64,000 bases of DNA from Chloroflexota bacterium (lineage in GTDB: Bacteria; Chloroflexota; Anaerolineae; Aggregatilineales; Phototrophicaceae): contig JACRPS010000007.1 of the NCBI GenBank assembly GCA_016223085.1, forward strand, positions 1-64,000, written 5' to 3'. How positions within the stretch are numbered: the stretch's first letter is position 1; each line of letters opens with the position of its first letter. The translations under genes and the position numbers were made by a program. Positions 27,028 through 36,066 of the stretch are shown here, piece by piece. The notes beneath the pieces were generated by a model. The model had not been told where the DNA came from, ran no database searches, and worked only from the letters and a program-made list of their open reading frames with translations.

Positions 27028-27951
27028 TTAATCAACTGAAATCCCTGAATTCTTTGTATCATCCAACTCCAGAATACGCTGGATGGTTTTTTCGTCGCTG
27101 ACCAGTACGTTGATGATGCCGCCCCGCAGCGCGCCCAGTAGCGGCGCAACTTTATCCGCCCCGCCGGCTACCCCGACCGCAAACGCCGCGCCGCGCAAAT
27201 CGTCCAGTTCAACACCCACAATCCGGTCAGCAAAAGCCGATGGCTGCTCCTGCCCATGAATGTCAATAAATCTTCCGCAAATATCGCCAACCGCCCGCGT
27301 TTTCAGATCGTCCAATTCGTCCTGCCCGATCAAGCCGCTGCGGACGTACAACTGGTCGCTTTCCAGCGAACCGATGCCCACGACATAGACATTGGCCTGC
27401 CGTGCCAGCGACAGGGCATAGTCCAGTGGCGGATTGGCGCGGATTAAATCCGCCGCCCGGCCTGACCCCTTGCCCAGAATCGCCGGGGCGCTCAGGTAAT
27501 ACACCTTGCCGCCCAGCGCCTCCGCTGCGTGGCGGGCGATCTCGTTGTAATCAATTTTGTGGGCTTCGTGGCCGATGTTGCCCATTGCCTGGACAACCTG
27601 CACGCCGGGAACGGTTTTGGCTTGCAGCGCCTCCACCATCGCCCGCAGGGTGCGCCCACAGCCAAGCGCCAGCGTTTGACCAGGCTGCAAAATGGACGTG
27701 AGCGCGTTGGCAGCGAAGCGGCCAATCAGGGTTTGCACGGCGTTGGCGTCATCACTGAAGGTCGGTACAACCACTACGTCCTTCAGACGCGGGAAGCGCT
27801 GGCCCAACGCCTGCCCGACGACATGCGTGCTTTCTTCCGGTGCGATGATGCGGATTTCGACGATGCCCAGTTTGCGGGCGGCGGAGAGCTGGCGTGAGAC
27901 CAGGCTGCGGGATATGCCCAGGATGCGGGCAATATTAGCCTGCGTCTGGTG
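27028..27951 (-). CDS. SorC/DeoR-type sugar-responsive regulator with unclear N-terminus
   Basis: The open frame runs from just after a TAA (27954-27952) to the stop at 27028, about 307 residues. It begins directly in a helix-turn-helix (TQANIARILGISRSLVSRQLSAARKLGI), followed by the SorC sugar-binding domain (ALGCGRTLRAMVEALQ, NIGHEAHKIDYNEIARHAAEALGG, VGIGSLES). Family members have about 20 residues before the HTH. Here no start codon precedes it: the first usual start is TTG at 27807, past the HTH. An ATG at 27959 is in another frame. Probably a 1-base frameshift, a nonstandard start, or a lesion. It should control the downstream sugar operon. Confidence 0.72.
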   Translation of the reverse strand, partial: HQTQANIARILGISRSLVSRQLSAARKLGIVEIRIIAPEESTHVVGQALGQRFPRLKDVVVVPTFSDDANAVQTLIGRFAANALTSILQPGQTLALGCGRTLRAMVEALQAKTVPGVQVVQAMGNIGHEAHKIDYNEIARHAAEALGGKVYYLSAPAILGKGSGRAADLIRANPPLDYALSLARQANVYVVGIGSLESDQLYVRSGLIGQDELDDLKTRAVGDICGRFIDIHGQEQPSAFADRIVGVELDDLRGAAFAVGVAGGADKVAPLLGALRGGIINVLVSDEKTIQRILELDDTKNSGISVD

Positions 27952-27954
27952 TTA

Positions 27955-27983
27955 ACCATAACGCGGATTGGGGTATGAGTCAA
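27955..27983 (-). promoter_or_regulatory. Sigma-70-type promoter for the leftward sugar operon
   Basis: On the minus strand TTGACT and TATGGT are separated by 17 bases (27983 to 27955). The predicted start of transcription would fall at about 27947, inside the HTH codons of the regulator, which makes the regulator's start codon a puzzle. The divergent promoter lies 20-50 bases away. Confidence 0.6.
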
Positions 27984-28000
27984 GCCAACGAGGCCGGTGA

Positions 28001-28030
28001 TTGTGGCACCGCGCCACGAGTGGATATAAT
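28001..28030 (+). promoter_or_regulatory. Promoter for the GH3 gene with a GTGGC palindrome inside it
   Basis: TTGTGG and a perfect TATAAT (28025-28030) are 18 bases apart. The spacer region holds an inverted repeat GTGGC-N5-GCCAC (28003-28017) that overlaps the -35 element. A repressor bound there could block this promoter; the leftward regulator promoter is 20 bases away, so it could control both. Confidence 0.55.
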
Positions 28031-28066
28031 CGCTGGCGCACATCTACCGATAGCAAGGATCGCTTC

Positions 28067-30211
28067 ATGACTCCGCCCCTGCCTCTCTATAAGGACACAC
28101 TGCAACAACCAGAAACACGCGCCGCCGATCTCGTTTCGCGCATGACGCTGGAAGAAAAAGTCTCGCAAACGCTGCACGACGCGCCAGCGATTGAACGGCT
28201 GGGCGTGCCCGCTTATAACTGGTGGAACGAGTGTCTGCACGGCGTCGGGCGCGCCGGTATCGCTACTGTGTTTCCGCAGGCCATTGGTCTGGCTGCGATG
28301 TGGAACGATAAATTACTGGCGGAGATCGCAGCGGCCATCAGCGACGAGGCCCGCGCCAAACACCACGATGCGCTGCGGCGCGGCATCCACGAGATTTATT
28401 ACGGCCTCACCTTCTGGACGCCAAACATCAATATTTTCCGTGACCCGCGCTGGGGGCGCGGCCAGGAAACCTATGGCGAAGACCCGTATCTAACTGCGCG
28501 GTTGGGTGTGACGTTCGTCAAGGGCTTACAGGGCGACGACCCGCGTTATTTGAAGCTGGTTGCCACGCCCAAACATTATGCCGTCCACAGCGGCCCGGAA
28601 GCCGACCGTCACCGCTTCAACGCCGAAACTGGCCCGCGCGATTTGTGGGACACGTACCTGCCGGCATTTGAAGCGTGTGTCAGGGAAGGTCAGGCTGCTT
28701 CGATCATGGGCGCTTACAACCGCACCAACGGCGAACCGTGCTGCGCTAGTCCCACGCTGCTGCAAACGATTTTGCGCGACCGTTGGGGCTTTGCCGGTTT
28801 CGTCGTCTCTGACTGCGGCGCGATTGACGACATTTACCGTGACCACAAAGTCGTTGACACGCCGGAGGAAGCGGCGGCGCTGGCACTCAAAAACGGCTGC
28901 GACCTCAACTGCGGCTGCACTTACGAGGCGTTGGTGGATGCGGTCAAACAGGGCTTGCTGGACGAAGCCACGCTTGATCGCGCCGTTGTCCGGCTGTTTA
29001 CGGCGCGCTTCCGGCTGGGCATGTTCGACGCACCGGAACAGGTCGCTTACGCGCAGATTCCGATCAGTGTCAACGACTGTGATGCACACCGGGCGCTGGC
29101 TTTGCGCGCCGCCCGCGAGTCCATCGTGCTGCTGAAAAACGCGGACAACATGCTGCCGCTGCCAAAAACGTTAAAAATCATCGCCGTGATTGGCCCGAAC
29201 GCCGACGACGAAAAAGTACTGTGGGGCAACTACAACGGCACGCCCTCGTTTACCGTCACGCCGCTGGCCGGTATCCGCGCTGCCGTTAGCCCGCAGACAA
29301 CCGTCCTGTACGCGCGCGGCTGTTCGGTGCTGCGTAATGATACCAGTGGCTATCCTGAAGCGTTGACCGCCGCTGCCCGCGCCGACGTGGTGATCTTTGT
29401 TGGTGGGCTGTCGCAGGCCATCGAAGGCGAGGAAGGCCAGGAAGAAGGTGTGACCGACGGCAAGAGCCAGGGCGACCGGACGGACATCGCCCTGCCCCGC
29501 GTGCAGGAAAATCTGTTAAAGGAACTGCACACCCTCGGCAAGCCGGTTGTGCTGGTGCTGGTCGGCGGCAGCGCGGTAGCAATCAACTGGGCGGACGCAC
29601 ATCTGCCGGCCATTCTTGAAACCTGGTACGGTGGTCAGAGCGCTGGTACTGCCCTTGCCGACGTGCTGTTTGGTGATTGTAACCCGGCTGGACGGCTGCC
29701 GATTACATTCTATAAATCGGTAAATGATCTGCCGCCGTTTGAGGATTACAACATGGAAGGCCGCACCTATCGCTATTTCCGGGGCGAACCGCTGTACCCC
29801 TTCGGCTACGGGCTAAGCTATACGACTTTCTCCTACTCCAACCTGCGCCTGAATCAAGACAGCGTAACCACCGCCGATACGATTACGGTCAGCGCCGATG
29901 TGCAAAATACCGGCGCGCGCGCAGGTGATGAAGTTGTACAGCTTTACATCAGTGATCTGGAAGCGTCTGCCCCCGTGCCTATCCGCAAGCTGCAAGGGTT
30001 TCACCGGATACACCTTAAGCCGGGTGAAACGACTACAGTCAGTTTCACACTTACGCCGGAGGCGCTATCGTTTGTGGACGAGCGCGGCCAGCGGGTGATT
30101 GAACCCGGCGCGTTCCAGATCACCATCGGCGGAGGGCAGCCGGGCGCGCGGGCTGCCACTGGCGCCACGCTGAGGGTGAAGGTTAGCGGCAAAAAACGTA
30201 TTCTGGGTTAA
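28067..30211 (+). CDS. Glycoside hydrolase family 3 (beta-glucosidase/xylosidase-like)
   Basis: A 714-residue enzyme with the standard GH3 layout. An N-terminal TIM barrel starts near LVSRMTLEEKVSQ and has the substrate Lys/His region KHYAVHSGPEADRH. The nucleophile is Asp249 in GFVVSDCGAID. A C-terminal alpha/beta sandwich (IVLLKNADNMLPLP) precedes an Fn3-like domain (about 620-700). WNECLHGVGR at about 50 is a pattern of xylosidase-like members. No signal peptide is seen, so it should act in the cytoplasm on imported oligosaccharides. ATG 28067 has AAGGA 8 bases upstream; it is divergent from the sugar ABC operon. Confidence 0.9.
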   Translation: MTPPLPLYKDTLQQPETRAADLVSRMTLEEKVSQTLHDAPAIERLGVPAYNWWNECLHGVGRAGIATVFPQAIGLAAMWNDKLLAEIAAAISDEARAKHHDALRRGIHEIYYGLTFWTPNINIFRDPRWGRGQETYGEDPYLTARLGVTFVKGLQGDDPRYLKLVATPKHYAVHSGPEADRHRFNAETGPRDLWDTYLPAFEACVREGQAASIMGAYNRTNGEPCCASPTLLQTILRDRWGFAGFVVSDCGAIDDIYRDHKVVDTPEEAAALALKNGCDLNCGCTYEALVDAVKQGLLDEATLDRAVVRLFTARFRLGMFDAPEQVAYAQIPISVNDCDAHRALALRAARESIVLLKNADNMLPLPKTLKIIAVIGPNADDEKVLWGNYNGTPSFTVTPLAGIRAAVSPQTTVLYARGCSVLRNDTSGYPEALTAAARADVVIFVGGLSQAIEGEEGQEEGVTDGKSQGDRTDIALPRVQENLLKELHTLGKPVVLVLVGGSAVAINWADAHLPAILETWYGGQSAGTALADVLFGDCNPAGRLPITFYKSVNDLPPFEDYNMEGRTYRYFRGEPLYPFGYGLSYTTFSYSNLRLNQDSVTTADTITVSADVQNTGARAGDEVVQLYISDLEASAPVPIRKLQGFHRIHLKPGETTTVSFTLTPEALSFVDERGQRVIEPGAFQITIGGGQPGARAATGATLRVKVSGKKRILG

Positions 30212-30299
30212 GATTTCCGCAGGGAAATGTTCGTCCCATCACGGCAACTTTTGCGGTACAATCGAAAAAAACGACGCTGGAACGGGGTTAACGTCCGTT

Positions 30300-30722
30300 A
30301 TGGGTATCCGAATCGAATGGGGCGATGCCGGCAAAACAATTATCCATCATGTTTATGACGGCAACTGGACCATCGAAGATTACTACAACCTCATCAGCGA
30401 ACATCATAAACTGCTGACCGCGCTTGATCACGGGGTAGCGGTGGTGAATGACCTTCGGCTGTCTGGCGCGATACCCGCCGGAATCGGGGCGGCGGTCAAA
30501 TATGCTGCCCGCAAAGCGCCGGCCAACGAAGAAATCAAGATACTGGTGGGCGGCGACCGTTCTATCAAGACGCTGATTGACCTCATCAACATGACGGCAG
30601 GCGCTGATGTCACCGAACTGATTTATGTGGCGACGATGGAAGAAGCCTACGCGATTATTCGGGAAAATCGGGCGCGGCTGAAGGCGGCGCACAACAACCC
30701 GGACGTTCCGGTAACGGAATAG
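30300..30722 (+). CDS. STAS/SpoIIAA-like conserved protein
   Basis: A 140-residue soluble protein: IRIEWGDAGKTIIHHVYDGNWTIEDYYN, AVVNDLRLSG, IKILVGGDRSIKTLIDLINMTAG, FxATMEEAYAIIRENRA. The alternation of strands with the 'YxGxWTxEDYYN' helix start resembles STAS-fold (SpoIIAA-like) proteins. The family is not clear from sequence alone. It sits between the GH3 and phosphoglucose isomerase genes, 36 bases before the latter, and probably shares its transcript. No catalytic motif is visible. Confidence 0.5.
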   Translation: MGIRIEWGDAGKTIIHHVYDGNWTIEDYYNLISEHHKLLTALDHGVAVVNDLRLSGAIPAGIGAAVKYAARKAPANEEIKILVGGDRSIKTLIDLINMTAGADVTELIYVATMEEAYAIIRENRARLKAAHNNPDVPVTE

Positions 30723-30758
30723 CAGGTGATTTTCAGGCAACGGAAAGACAGGCACATC

Positions 30759-31334
30759 ATGGACTACATGACTCCCTTCACCCGCAGGGTGAACTTTGAC
30801 GAAGGCACGATTCCTGACGCGGTAGCGGTGCAGGAACGGCGGCTGGCTGACCTTCAGGGCATGTTCGCCGATGCGGCGGCGGAAGCAGCGCTGCTGCCCA
30901 CTAATCCCCTGATTTACCGGGTGTACGAAGCGACGCAGAACCCGGCCATCCCCGGCCAGCTTCGTTATTCGACCACTGTCATTTACCCCGGCACCGTTGG
31001 TGGTGAGTATTTTATGACCAAAGGCCATTACCACGCCCAGGGCGATCGCGCCGAACTGTACCTGGGGCTGGTCGGCGAAGGTTACCTGATCCTGCAAACG
31101 CCCGAAGGCGAGATCAACGTTCAGCGCATGACCCCCGGCGCGGCAGCGTATGTCCCGCCCTACTGGGGACACCGCACCATTAACGTCGGCAAGGGCAATT
31201 TTGCCTTTTTCGCCTGCTATCCCGCCGATGCCGGTTACGATTACGGCAGCATTGCGCAAACCGGCTTCGCTTCAATTGTCGTGGAACGGGACGGCCAGCC
31301 ACAGGTAGTGTCAAACCCCCGTTTTCGGAAGTAA
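30759..31334 (+). CDS. Cupin-type phosphoglucose isomerase
   Basis: A 191-residue cupin enzyme of the archaeal-type phosphoglucose isomerase family (cPGI). It interconverts glucose 6-phosphate and fructose 6-phosphate with a bound metal. The key signature is TKGHYHAQGDRAELYLGLVGEG (about 85-105), holding the His/His/Glu metal ligands. The later His in PPYWGHRTINVG completes the site. It feeds the sugar taken up by the neighbouring genes into glycolysis. ATG 30759 is chosen for similarity at MTPFTRRVNF; the ribosome-binding site is weak. A PTE-like gene follows. Confidence 0.85.
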   Translation: MDYMTPFTRRVNFDEGTIPDAVAVQERRLADLQGMFADAAAEAALLPTNPLIYRVYEATQNPAIPGQLRYSTTVIYPGTVGGEYFMTKGHYHAQGDRAELYLGLVGEGYLILQTPEGEINVQRMTPGAAAYVPPYWGHRTINVGKGNFAFFACYPADAGYDYGSIAQTGFASIVVERDGQPQVVSNPRFRK

Positions 31335-31413
31335 CCTCAGCAGAGGCGCTTGAAGTTGTCGCCTCTTGCGAGGCACTGGAACCGACCGATGATCGGATGG
31401 CCGAGGACCAGGG

Positions 31414-32343
31414 ATGAAGCTGTTGACGGTGACGGGGGAAGTACCGGTTGAAGCCGTAACACTGGCTGACGCACACGCGCATGTCTGGATTAAGCCGCCG
31501 CCCAGCGTGCTGGATGATGACGCGCCGGTGCTCGACGATTACGACGCGATAGTGGATGAACTGCTGGAATTTCGGGATGCTGGCGGCACAACCATTATTG
31601 ACTGTCAGCCGGGTGGCTGCGGGCGGGATGCACGTATGCTCGCCAACCTGGCGGAAGTTACCGGGCTGCATATCACCGCCACCACCGGCTTCCACCTCAA
31701 ACGCTATTACCCGATGGAAAGCTGGCTGTGGACGGCGACCGAAACGCAGGCGGCGGCGTATTTTGTGGAAGAGCTGACTGCCGGCATCAGCGAAAGCAGC
31801 CGTACCGTCCGTGCGACCACCATCAAAATTGGCTACGACGGGACATTCGACGGCCAGAACCGGGTGCTGCTGGAAGCGGCTGCGGCTGCCGCCCGGCAGA
31901 CCGGAGCAGCGGTTCTGGTTCACACCGAACGCGGGCAGAATGCCGAGCAGCTCCCGATTTTCTTTGCGGATCGCGGCATTCCCCCAACCCGGCTGTACCT
32001 GTGCCACATGGACAAACGCACCGATACTGGCCTGCATACTGACCTCGCAAAAGCCGGGGTGCTGCTCGGCTACGATACATTTTTGCGCCCCCAATACGCC
32101 CCTGACGAAAACGTGTGGCCGCTGCTGAAGACAATGGTAGACGCCGGTTACAGCGACTGCATCGCGCTTGGCCTGGACATGGCCTTACCACGCCTGTGGG
32201 CGCATCAGGGCGGTGAATGGGGTCTGCTGGCGCTGCCGCAGTTGATTATCCCGCGACTGCGCAGCGAAGGCCTGGACGGCACGGCAATTGCCAACCTCAC
32301 CGGCCAGAATATCGCCCGGCGGCTGGTCTGGCAGCCGGTGTAG
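31414..32343 (+). CDS. Phosphotriesterase-family metal-dependent hydrolase
   Basis: A 309-residue TIM-barrel enzyme of the phosphotriesterase family. The first metal pair is HxH in DAHAHVW (about 20-22), a bridging Lys is in IKIGYDG, the later His residues are in LVHTERG and CHMDKRTD, and the Asp in LGLDMAL ends the metal site. Members hydrolyse lactones or phosphoesters; here a sugar-lactone substrate would fit the carbohydrate genes around, which is inference. GGG at 31408 is a weak ribosome-binding site. Upstream it follows the cupin isomerase in the same direction. Confidence 0.8.
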   Translation: MKLLTVTGEVPVEAVTLADAHAHVWIKPPPSVLDDDAPVLDDYDAIVDELLEFRDAGGTTIIDCQPGGCGRDARMLANLAEVTGLHITATTGFHLKRYYPMESWLWTATETQAAAYFVEELTAGISESSRTVRATTIKIGYDGTFDGQNRVLLEAAAAAARQTGAAVLVHTERGQNAEQLPIFFADRGIPPTRLYLCHMDKRTDTGLHTDLAKAGVLLGYDTFLRPQYAPDENVWPLLKTMVDAGYSDCIALGLDMALPRLWAHQGGEWGLLALPQLIIPRLRSEGLDGTAIANLTGQNIARRLVWQPV

Positions 32344-32511
32344 CGCCAATTCCGCACCGACATCCCTTCCTTACTACGCAACATGCCGGAAAGCTGCATG
32401 TTTACGAGCTGTTCCCCTGCCCGATTCACGGAATGAATGGAAGAATCAGGCTGCTGGGGTATACTGTTTGCCATGAAAATGAACTGATTCTTCATCGGCA
32501 AAGGACACCTC

Positions 32512-33426
32512 ATGACGGCAAAAATTGTGATTGTTGGCAGCTTTAATATGGACCTTACAGCCTACATGGAACGGATGCCACGCCCTGGCGAAACCGTCAA
32601 CGGGCGTAAATTTGTGACCGGGCCAGGGGGCAAAGGTTCGAATCAGGCAGTAGCAGCGGCCCGGCTGGGAGCGGACGTCACCTTCATCGGGCGTGTTGGA
32701 CACGACACTTTTGGCGATCAGGCAGTCAGCACCTGGCAGCGCGAACACATTAGTACCCGTTACGTCGTGCGTGACCCTGACCATGCCACCGGCGTTGCGC
32801 CTATCTTTGTGGATGACACCGGCGAAAACAGCATTGTTGTCGTGCTGGGGGCAAACCTCAACCTTCAGGCGGCGGACATTGATGCGGCAGCAGACGTGAT
32901 CGCCGGGGCAGATGTGCTGGTGGTGCAGCTTGAAATCAACTACGACATGGTGGCCTATGCGCTGAAGGTCGCCAAGCAAAAAGGTATCCGCACAATTTTA
33001 AATCCGGCGCCGGCGGGGCACCTGCCGGCAGAGGTAGTGGCGCTGGCCGACTTTATCACGCCGAATGAAACGGAACTGGAAGTGCTGGCCGGCAAAACCG
33101 GGCTGGCGGTGGAAGAAGCGGTGCGGTCGCTGCTCACTACAGCGGAGCAGACAGTGATCGTGACGATGGGGGCGCAGGGTGCGCGTTACGTGCGGCGCGA
33201 CAGCAGCGAGTTAATCCCGACCTTCAAGGTGGAAGTGGTGGATACCACTGGCGCAGGTGATGCCTTCAACGGCGGGCTGGCGGTGGCGCTGGCCGAGGGT
33301 AAAGACCTGCGATCCGCCATCGCCTTCGCTAACGCAACGGCGGCACTGTGCGTAACACGCCCCGGCACTGCACCGAGTATGCCTGCACGTGTGGAAGTGG
33401 ACCGGTTATTGGCCGCGCAACGGTAA
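32512..33426 (+). CDS. rbsK: Ribokinase (PfkB family)
   Basis: A 304-residue sugar kinase. It has IVIVGSFNMDLTAYMERMPRPGETV at the N-terminus and GGKGSNQAVAAARLG, the ribokinase signature. Later come NPAPA, TPNETELEVLAGK and the active-site loop DTTGAGDAFNGGL with catalytic Asp250. These match ribokinase better than fructokinase. It phosphorylates ribose or a related sugar with ATP. AAAGGA 7 bases before ATG 32512 gives a good ribosome-binding site. It closes the rightward sugar gene group and is followed by a palindrome that may act as terminator. Confidence 0.9.
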   Translation: MTAKIVIVGSFNMDLTAYMERMPRPGETVNGRKFVTGPGGKGSNQAVAAARLGADVTFIGRVGHDTFGDQAVSTWQREHISTRYVVRDPDHATGVAPIFVDDTGENSIVVVLGANLNLQAADIDAAADVIAGADVLVVQLEINYDMVAYALKVAKQKGIRTILNPAPAGHLPAEVVALADFITPNETELEVLAGKTGLAVEEAVRSLLTTAEQTVIVTMGAQGARYVRRDSSELIPTFKVEVVDTTGAGDAFNGGLAVALAEGKDLRSAIAFANATAALCVTRPGTAPSMPARVEVDRLLAAQR

Positions 33427-33432
33427 TCACGG

Positions 33433-33464
33433 GGGTAGGGGCGAAGCGGCGGTCGCCCCTACCC
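33433..33464. repeat. Palindrome, GTAGGGGCGA family, after ribokinase
   Basis: GGGTAGGGGCGA and TCGCCCCTACCC pair over 12 bp around an 8-base loop. It lies 7 bases after the ribokinase stop and is convergent with the AlaX gene, so it may act as a terminator. Same family as 57843-57871. Confidence 0.8.
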
Positions 33465-33523
33465 GTTACACCATCATTTGTTTGCGTACTGTGCGTTACG
33501 GTTTTTCTCTCTGTGCCTCTGTG

Positions 33524-34732
33524 TTACACCTTTAGGGCCTGCTCGGCAGCATCCAGTGCCGCCTGCACCTGCTCAGCGCTGGCCTGCACACCCCCACCCT
33601 GCGCCAGTGCCGGCGGGCCTCCACCCCGCGCCTGTCCCAGCAGCGGCAGCGCCTGCCGGATGATTGCGTTCATGTCGAAGGGTAAATCGGCGCTGCGTCC
33701 CAACACCAGTTGAGCTTTGTCGCCACTGCTCCCCAGCAAAGCCACCACCTTCGGCTGTTCCACCAGCCGGCTAGCGAGCAGTTTTAAGTCACTCGCCTCT
33801 CGTCCGTCATAGCTTCTCCTGACTATACGAATACCTTTCTCCTGTGATGCTTCATGCAGTAGACGGTCCGCTTCATACTCGATCAACTGCGCGTTGGCAG
33901 CCTTCAGGCTGCGCGACAGGTTCCGAATCTCATCCTGCAACCGAAGCACCGCCGGCTCGATTTCGTCGGCTTTGCAGGTCAATGTGGCGACAACAGCATT
34001 CACAATCGCATTTTTTTGCTGGTAATCGCGCAGCGCCCTCCCGCCGCAGCGAAACTCAACCCGCGTCTTGTCGCCGCGTCGTTCCAGCTTCAGCACCTTA
34101 ATTACACCGATTTCGCCGGTGCGCGCCACGTGTGTGCCGCCGCAGGCCGTTTTATCGAAGCCTTCGATTTCGATCACCCGCAGGCCACCGGTCAGCAGAT
34201 GGCCGGGTTTCTTCCGCATCCGCACATCGGCTGCCTCGTCCTCGGCCACCAGTTGCGCTGTCACAGGGCGATTGTCCCAGACAATCCGATTTGCCAGGTC
34301 TTCCGCTTGAGCGACGATTTCTGCTGAAAGATTCGTTTTGTTCAGGTCAATCGTCACGCTGTCCGGGCTGAGGTGAAAGCCGACGGTATGCGCGTCCGCC
34401 ACTTGCACAAACGCCTGCGTCAGAATGTGCTGGCCTGTATGGTGCTGCATGTGGTCAAAGCGCCGCCCCCAGTCTACGCAGCAGTTCACCGTTTCGCCCA
34501 GCACGTCCTGCGCCAGCAGATGCAGCACCGCGCCATCCTCGTCCCGCGTTCGTAAATCCACCACTGGTGTGCCGTTAATCGTGCCGCTATCGGCGGGCTG
34601 GCCGCCACTGGCCGGGTAAAAATACGTTCCGTCGAGCACCAGCGCCGGCTGACCGTCCACGTTCAGCCGTTCCAATACGCGGGCGTTGAACTCGGAGGTG
34701 TAGGAATCGTTGTAGTACAGTCTGGCGGCCAT
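33524..34732 (-). CDS. Alanyl-tRNA editing protein with DHHA1 domain (AlaX-L type)
   Basis: A 402-residue protein with the second half of alanyl-tRNA synthetase: a barrel start (LDGTYFYPASGGQPADSG), the editing site MQHHTGQHILTQAF with the HxxxH zinc ligands, and CGGTHVARTGEIG for the other two. A coiled helix follows, then a C-terminal DHHA1 domain (KAQLVLGRSADLPFD through GGGPPALAQGGG). This should remove serine or glycine wrongly attached to tRNA-Ala. The start overlaps the stop of the radical SAM gene by four bases (ATGA), so the two are translated together. Confidence 0.9.
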   Translation of the reverse strand: MAARLYYNDSYTSEFNARVLERLNVDGQPALVLDGTYFYPASGGQPADSGTINGTPVVDLRTRDEDGAVLHLLAQDVLGETVNCCVDWGRRFDHMQHHTGQHILTQAFVQVADAHTVGFHLSPDSVTIDLNKTNLSAEIVAQAEDLANRIVWDNRPVTAQLVAEDEAADVRMRKKPGHLLTGGLRVIEIEGFDKTACGGTHVARTGEIGVIKVLKLERRGDKTRVEFRCGGRALRDYQQKNAIVNAVVATLTCKADEIEPAVLRLQDEIRNLSRSLKAANAQLIEYEADRLLHEASQEKGIRIVRRSYDGREASDLKLLASRLVEQPKVVALLGSSGDKAQLVLGRSADLPFDMNAIIRQALPLLGQARGGGPPALAQGGGVQASAEQVQAALDAAEQALKV

Positions 34733-35943
34733 CAGTAAATAAACTCCCGTATATCGTAGCGGCTGATCTGCGGCGACTCGCCCGCGAACCGCAGCCCGTG
34801 CTCGATCAATTCACCCTGCACGAGCCGCTCTGCCGGAGACAGCGGCTTCAATCCGGCGTGGTACGCATCCCTGGCGTAGGGCAGATCATCGTCTACTACC
34901 AGTTCGGAAAAATAGAGGATGTCCTCTCCATCCAGCCCCATCGCGTTAATCGCGCGAATCGTATCACGTACATGCGCTTCAGCATACGTCTGGCCGCCGG
35001 CGCCCAGCAGTACAATCACGCCAACAGCAATTCCGGCTGCTTTCATCGCCCGCACCGCCTGCACGCTGTCGTCCGCCTGACCGGGCTTTTTCAGGAATGC
35101 CAGCAGGTCCTCATTCCCGCTTTCCAGCCCGACATAAACCCGCGTTAACCCTTGCTGCGCCAACCGGCGGTAATCGCTGGCCGTCTTTTTCTCACCGCTG
35201 AAACCGTCGAGAAAGGCATACAGGCCGCCCAGTGCCGCAACGTTGTAAACCTCGTGCACCACATCCAGCAGCGGCAGCAGCCGGGGCATTGGCACCACTA
35301 GCGCATTAGCATCGCCCAGGAAAATGGTGCGGCGCAGGCTTAACCCGTCGCCCAGGAAGTCCTTAACCGCACAGGCATGGGCGCGGAACTCGTCCGGTTG
35401 TTTGATGCGGAACGGGCGATTCTTGTAGAAACTGCAAAAGGTGCAGGTGTTAAACGAACAGCCTTCGGTTGCCTGCAGCACAACCGCCATATACTGGTCG
35501 GGGGGTAAGATGCCGACCGGCTGGTAGACCTGATGGTAAGCAGCGACATCGGCCTGCGACCGCGCCATATCAAACGCGATGGCGCGCTCAAAACCGGTAC
35601 AGCCCCGCGGCGGTAGCGGCGTATTTAACTGCGCTACACCGGACTGGATGGCGGCGTATAACCCGGCCACCTGCTGGCGGGCACGTTCCTCAATGGACAG
35701 CGCCTCGTCCCGGTCGAGCCAGCGGCGTTCGCGCGCTTCGCCTGCCTCGCGGCGCTTGGCGACCATTTTGCCATCCAGCCCGCGCCGGTAGGCGATGCCA
35801 CCCAGAAACGCCGTCCACAGCCGCCCGGCATAATCGTAGCTGAAAACGTCAGCCTCTTTTGGGTTATCCAGGCTGATGGTGATGCAATTCAGTTTGACGC
35901 TGATTGTCACCGGGCGCGCATCCCAGCGACCGAGGGTAATCAT
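34732..35943 (-). CDS. Radical SAM protein
   Basis: A 403-residue radical SAM enzyme. The [4Fe-4S] binding motif CxxxxCxxC is at GCSFNTCTFCSFYKNRPF (about 160-175). The later SAM-binding region GVIVLLGAGGQTYAEAHVRDTIRAINAMG and the 'ESGNEDLLAFLKKPGQ' segment resemble HemN-like and B12-independent ring enzymes. The substrate is not clear. The first ~155 residues contain no named domain. The gene overlaps AlaX by four bases, which is an unusual partner and suggests shared regulation rather than shared chemistry. Expression may start at about 35960. Confidence 0.82.
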   Translation of the reverse strand: MITLGRWDARPVTISVKLNCITISLDNPKEADVFSYDYAGRLWTAFLGGIAYRRGLDGKMVAKRREAGEARERRWLDRDEALSIEERARQQVAGLYAAIQSGVAQLNTPLPPRGCTGFERAIAFDMARSQADVAAYHQVYQPVGILPPDQYMAVVLQATEGCSFNTCTFCSFYKNRPFRIKQPDEFRAHACAVKDFLGDGLSLRRTIFLGDANALVVPMPRLLPLLDVVHEVYNVAALGGLYAFLDGFSGEKKTASDYRRLAQQGLTRVYVGLESGNEDLLAFLKKPGQADDSVQAVRAMKAAGIAVGVIVLLGAGGQTYAEAHVRDTIRAINAMGLDGEDILYFSELVVDDDLPYARDAYHAGLKPLSPAERLVQGELIEHGLRFAGESPQISRYDIREFIY

Positions 35944-36066
35944 CGAAGTGTGACCTCAGTTATACCTGTACTGCCGTTTGGAGCGGCGGACAGTATTGTA
36001 TGCCCTCAGTCGGTCTACGCAAAGGCCTTTATTCGCCTGCGATAAGGGATATGTTCCGGCCAACGC

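Noticed and set aside
28001-28066. Start of the GH3 gene at 28001
   Set aside because: It would place TATAAT and the operator-like palindrome inside the coding sequence; ATG 28067 has AAGGA upstream.
32437-32465. Promoter of the ribokinase gene at TATACT (32460)
   Set aside because: No -35 element at the right spacing, so not listed as a feature.
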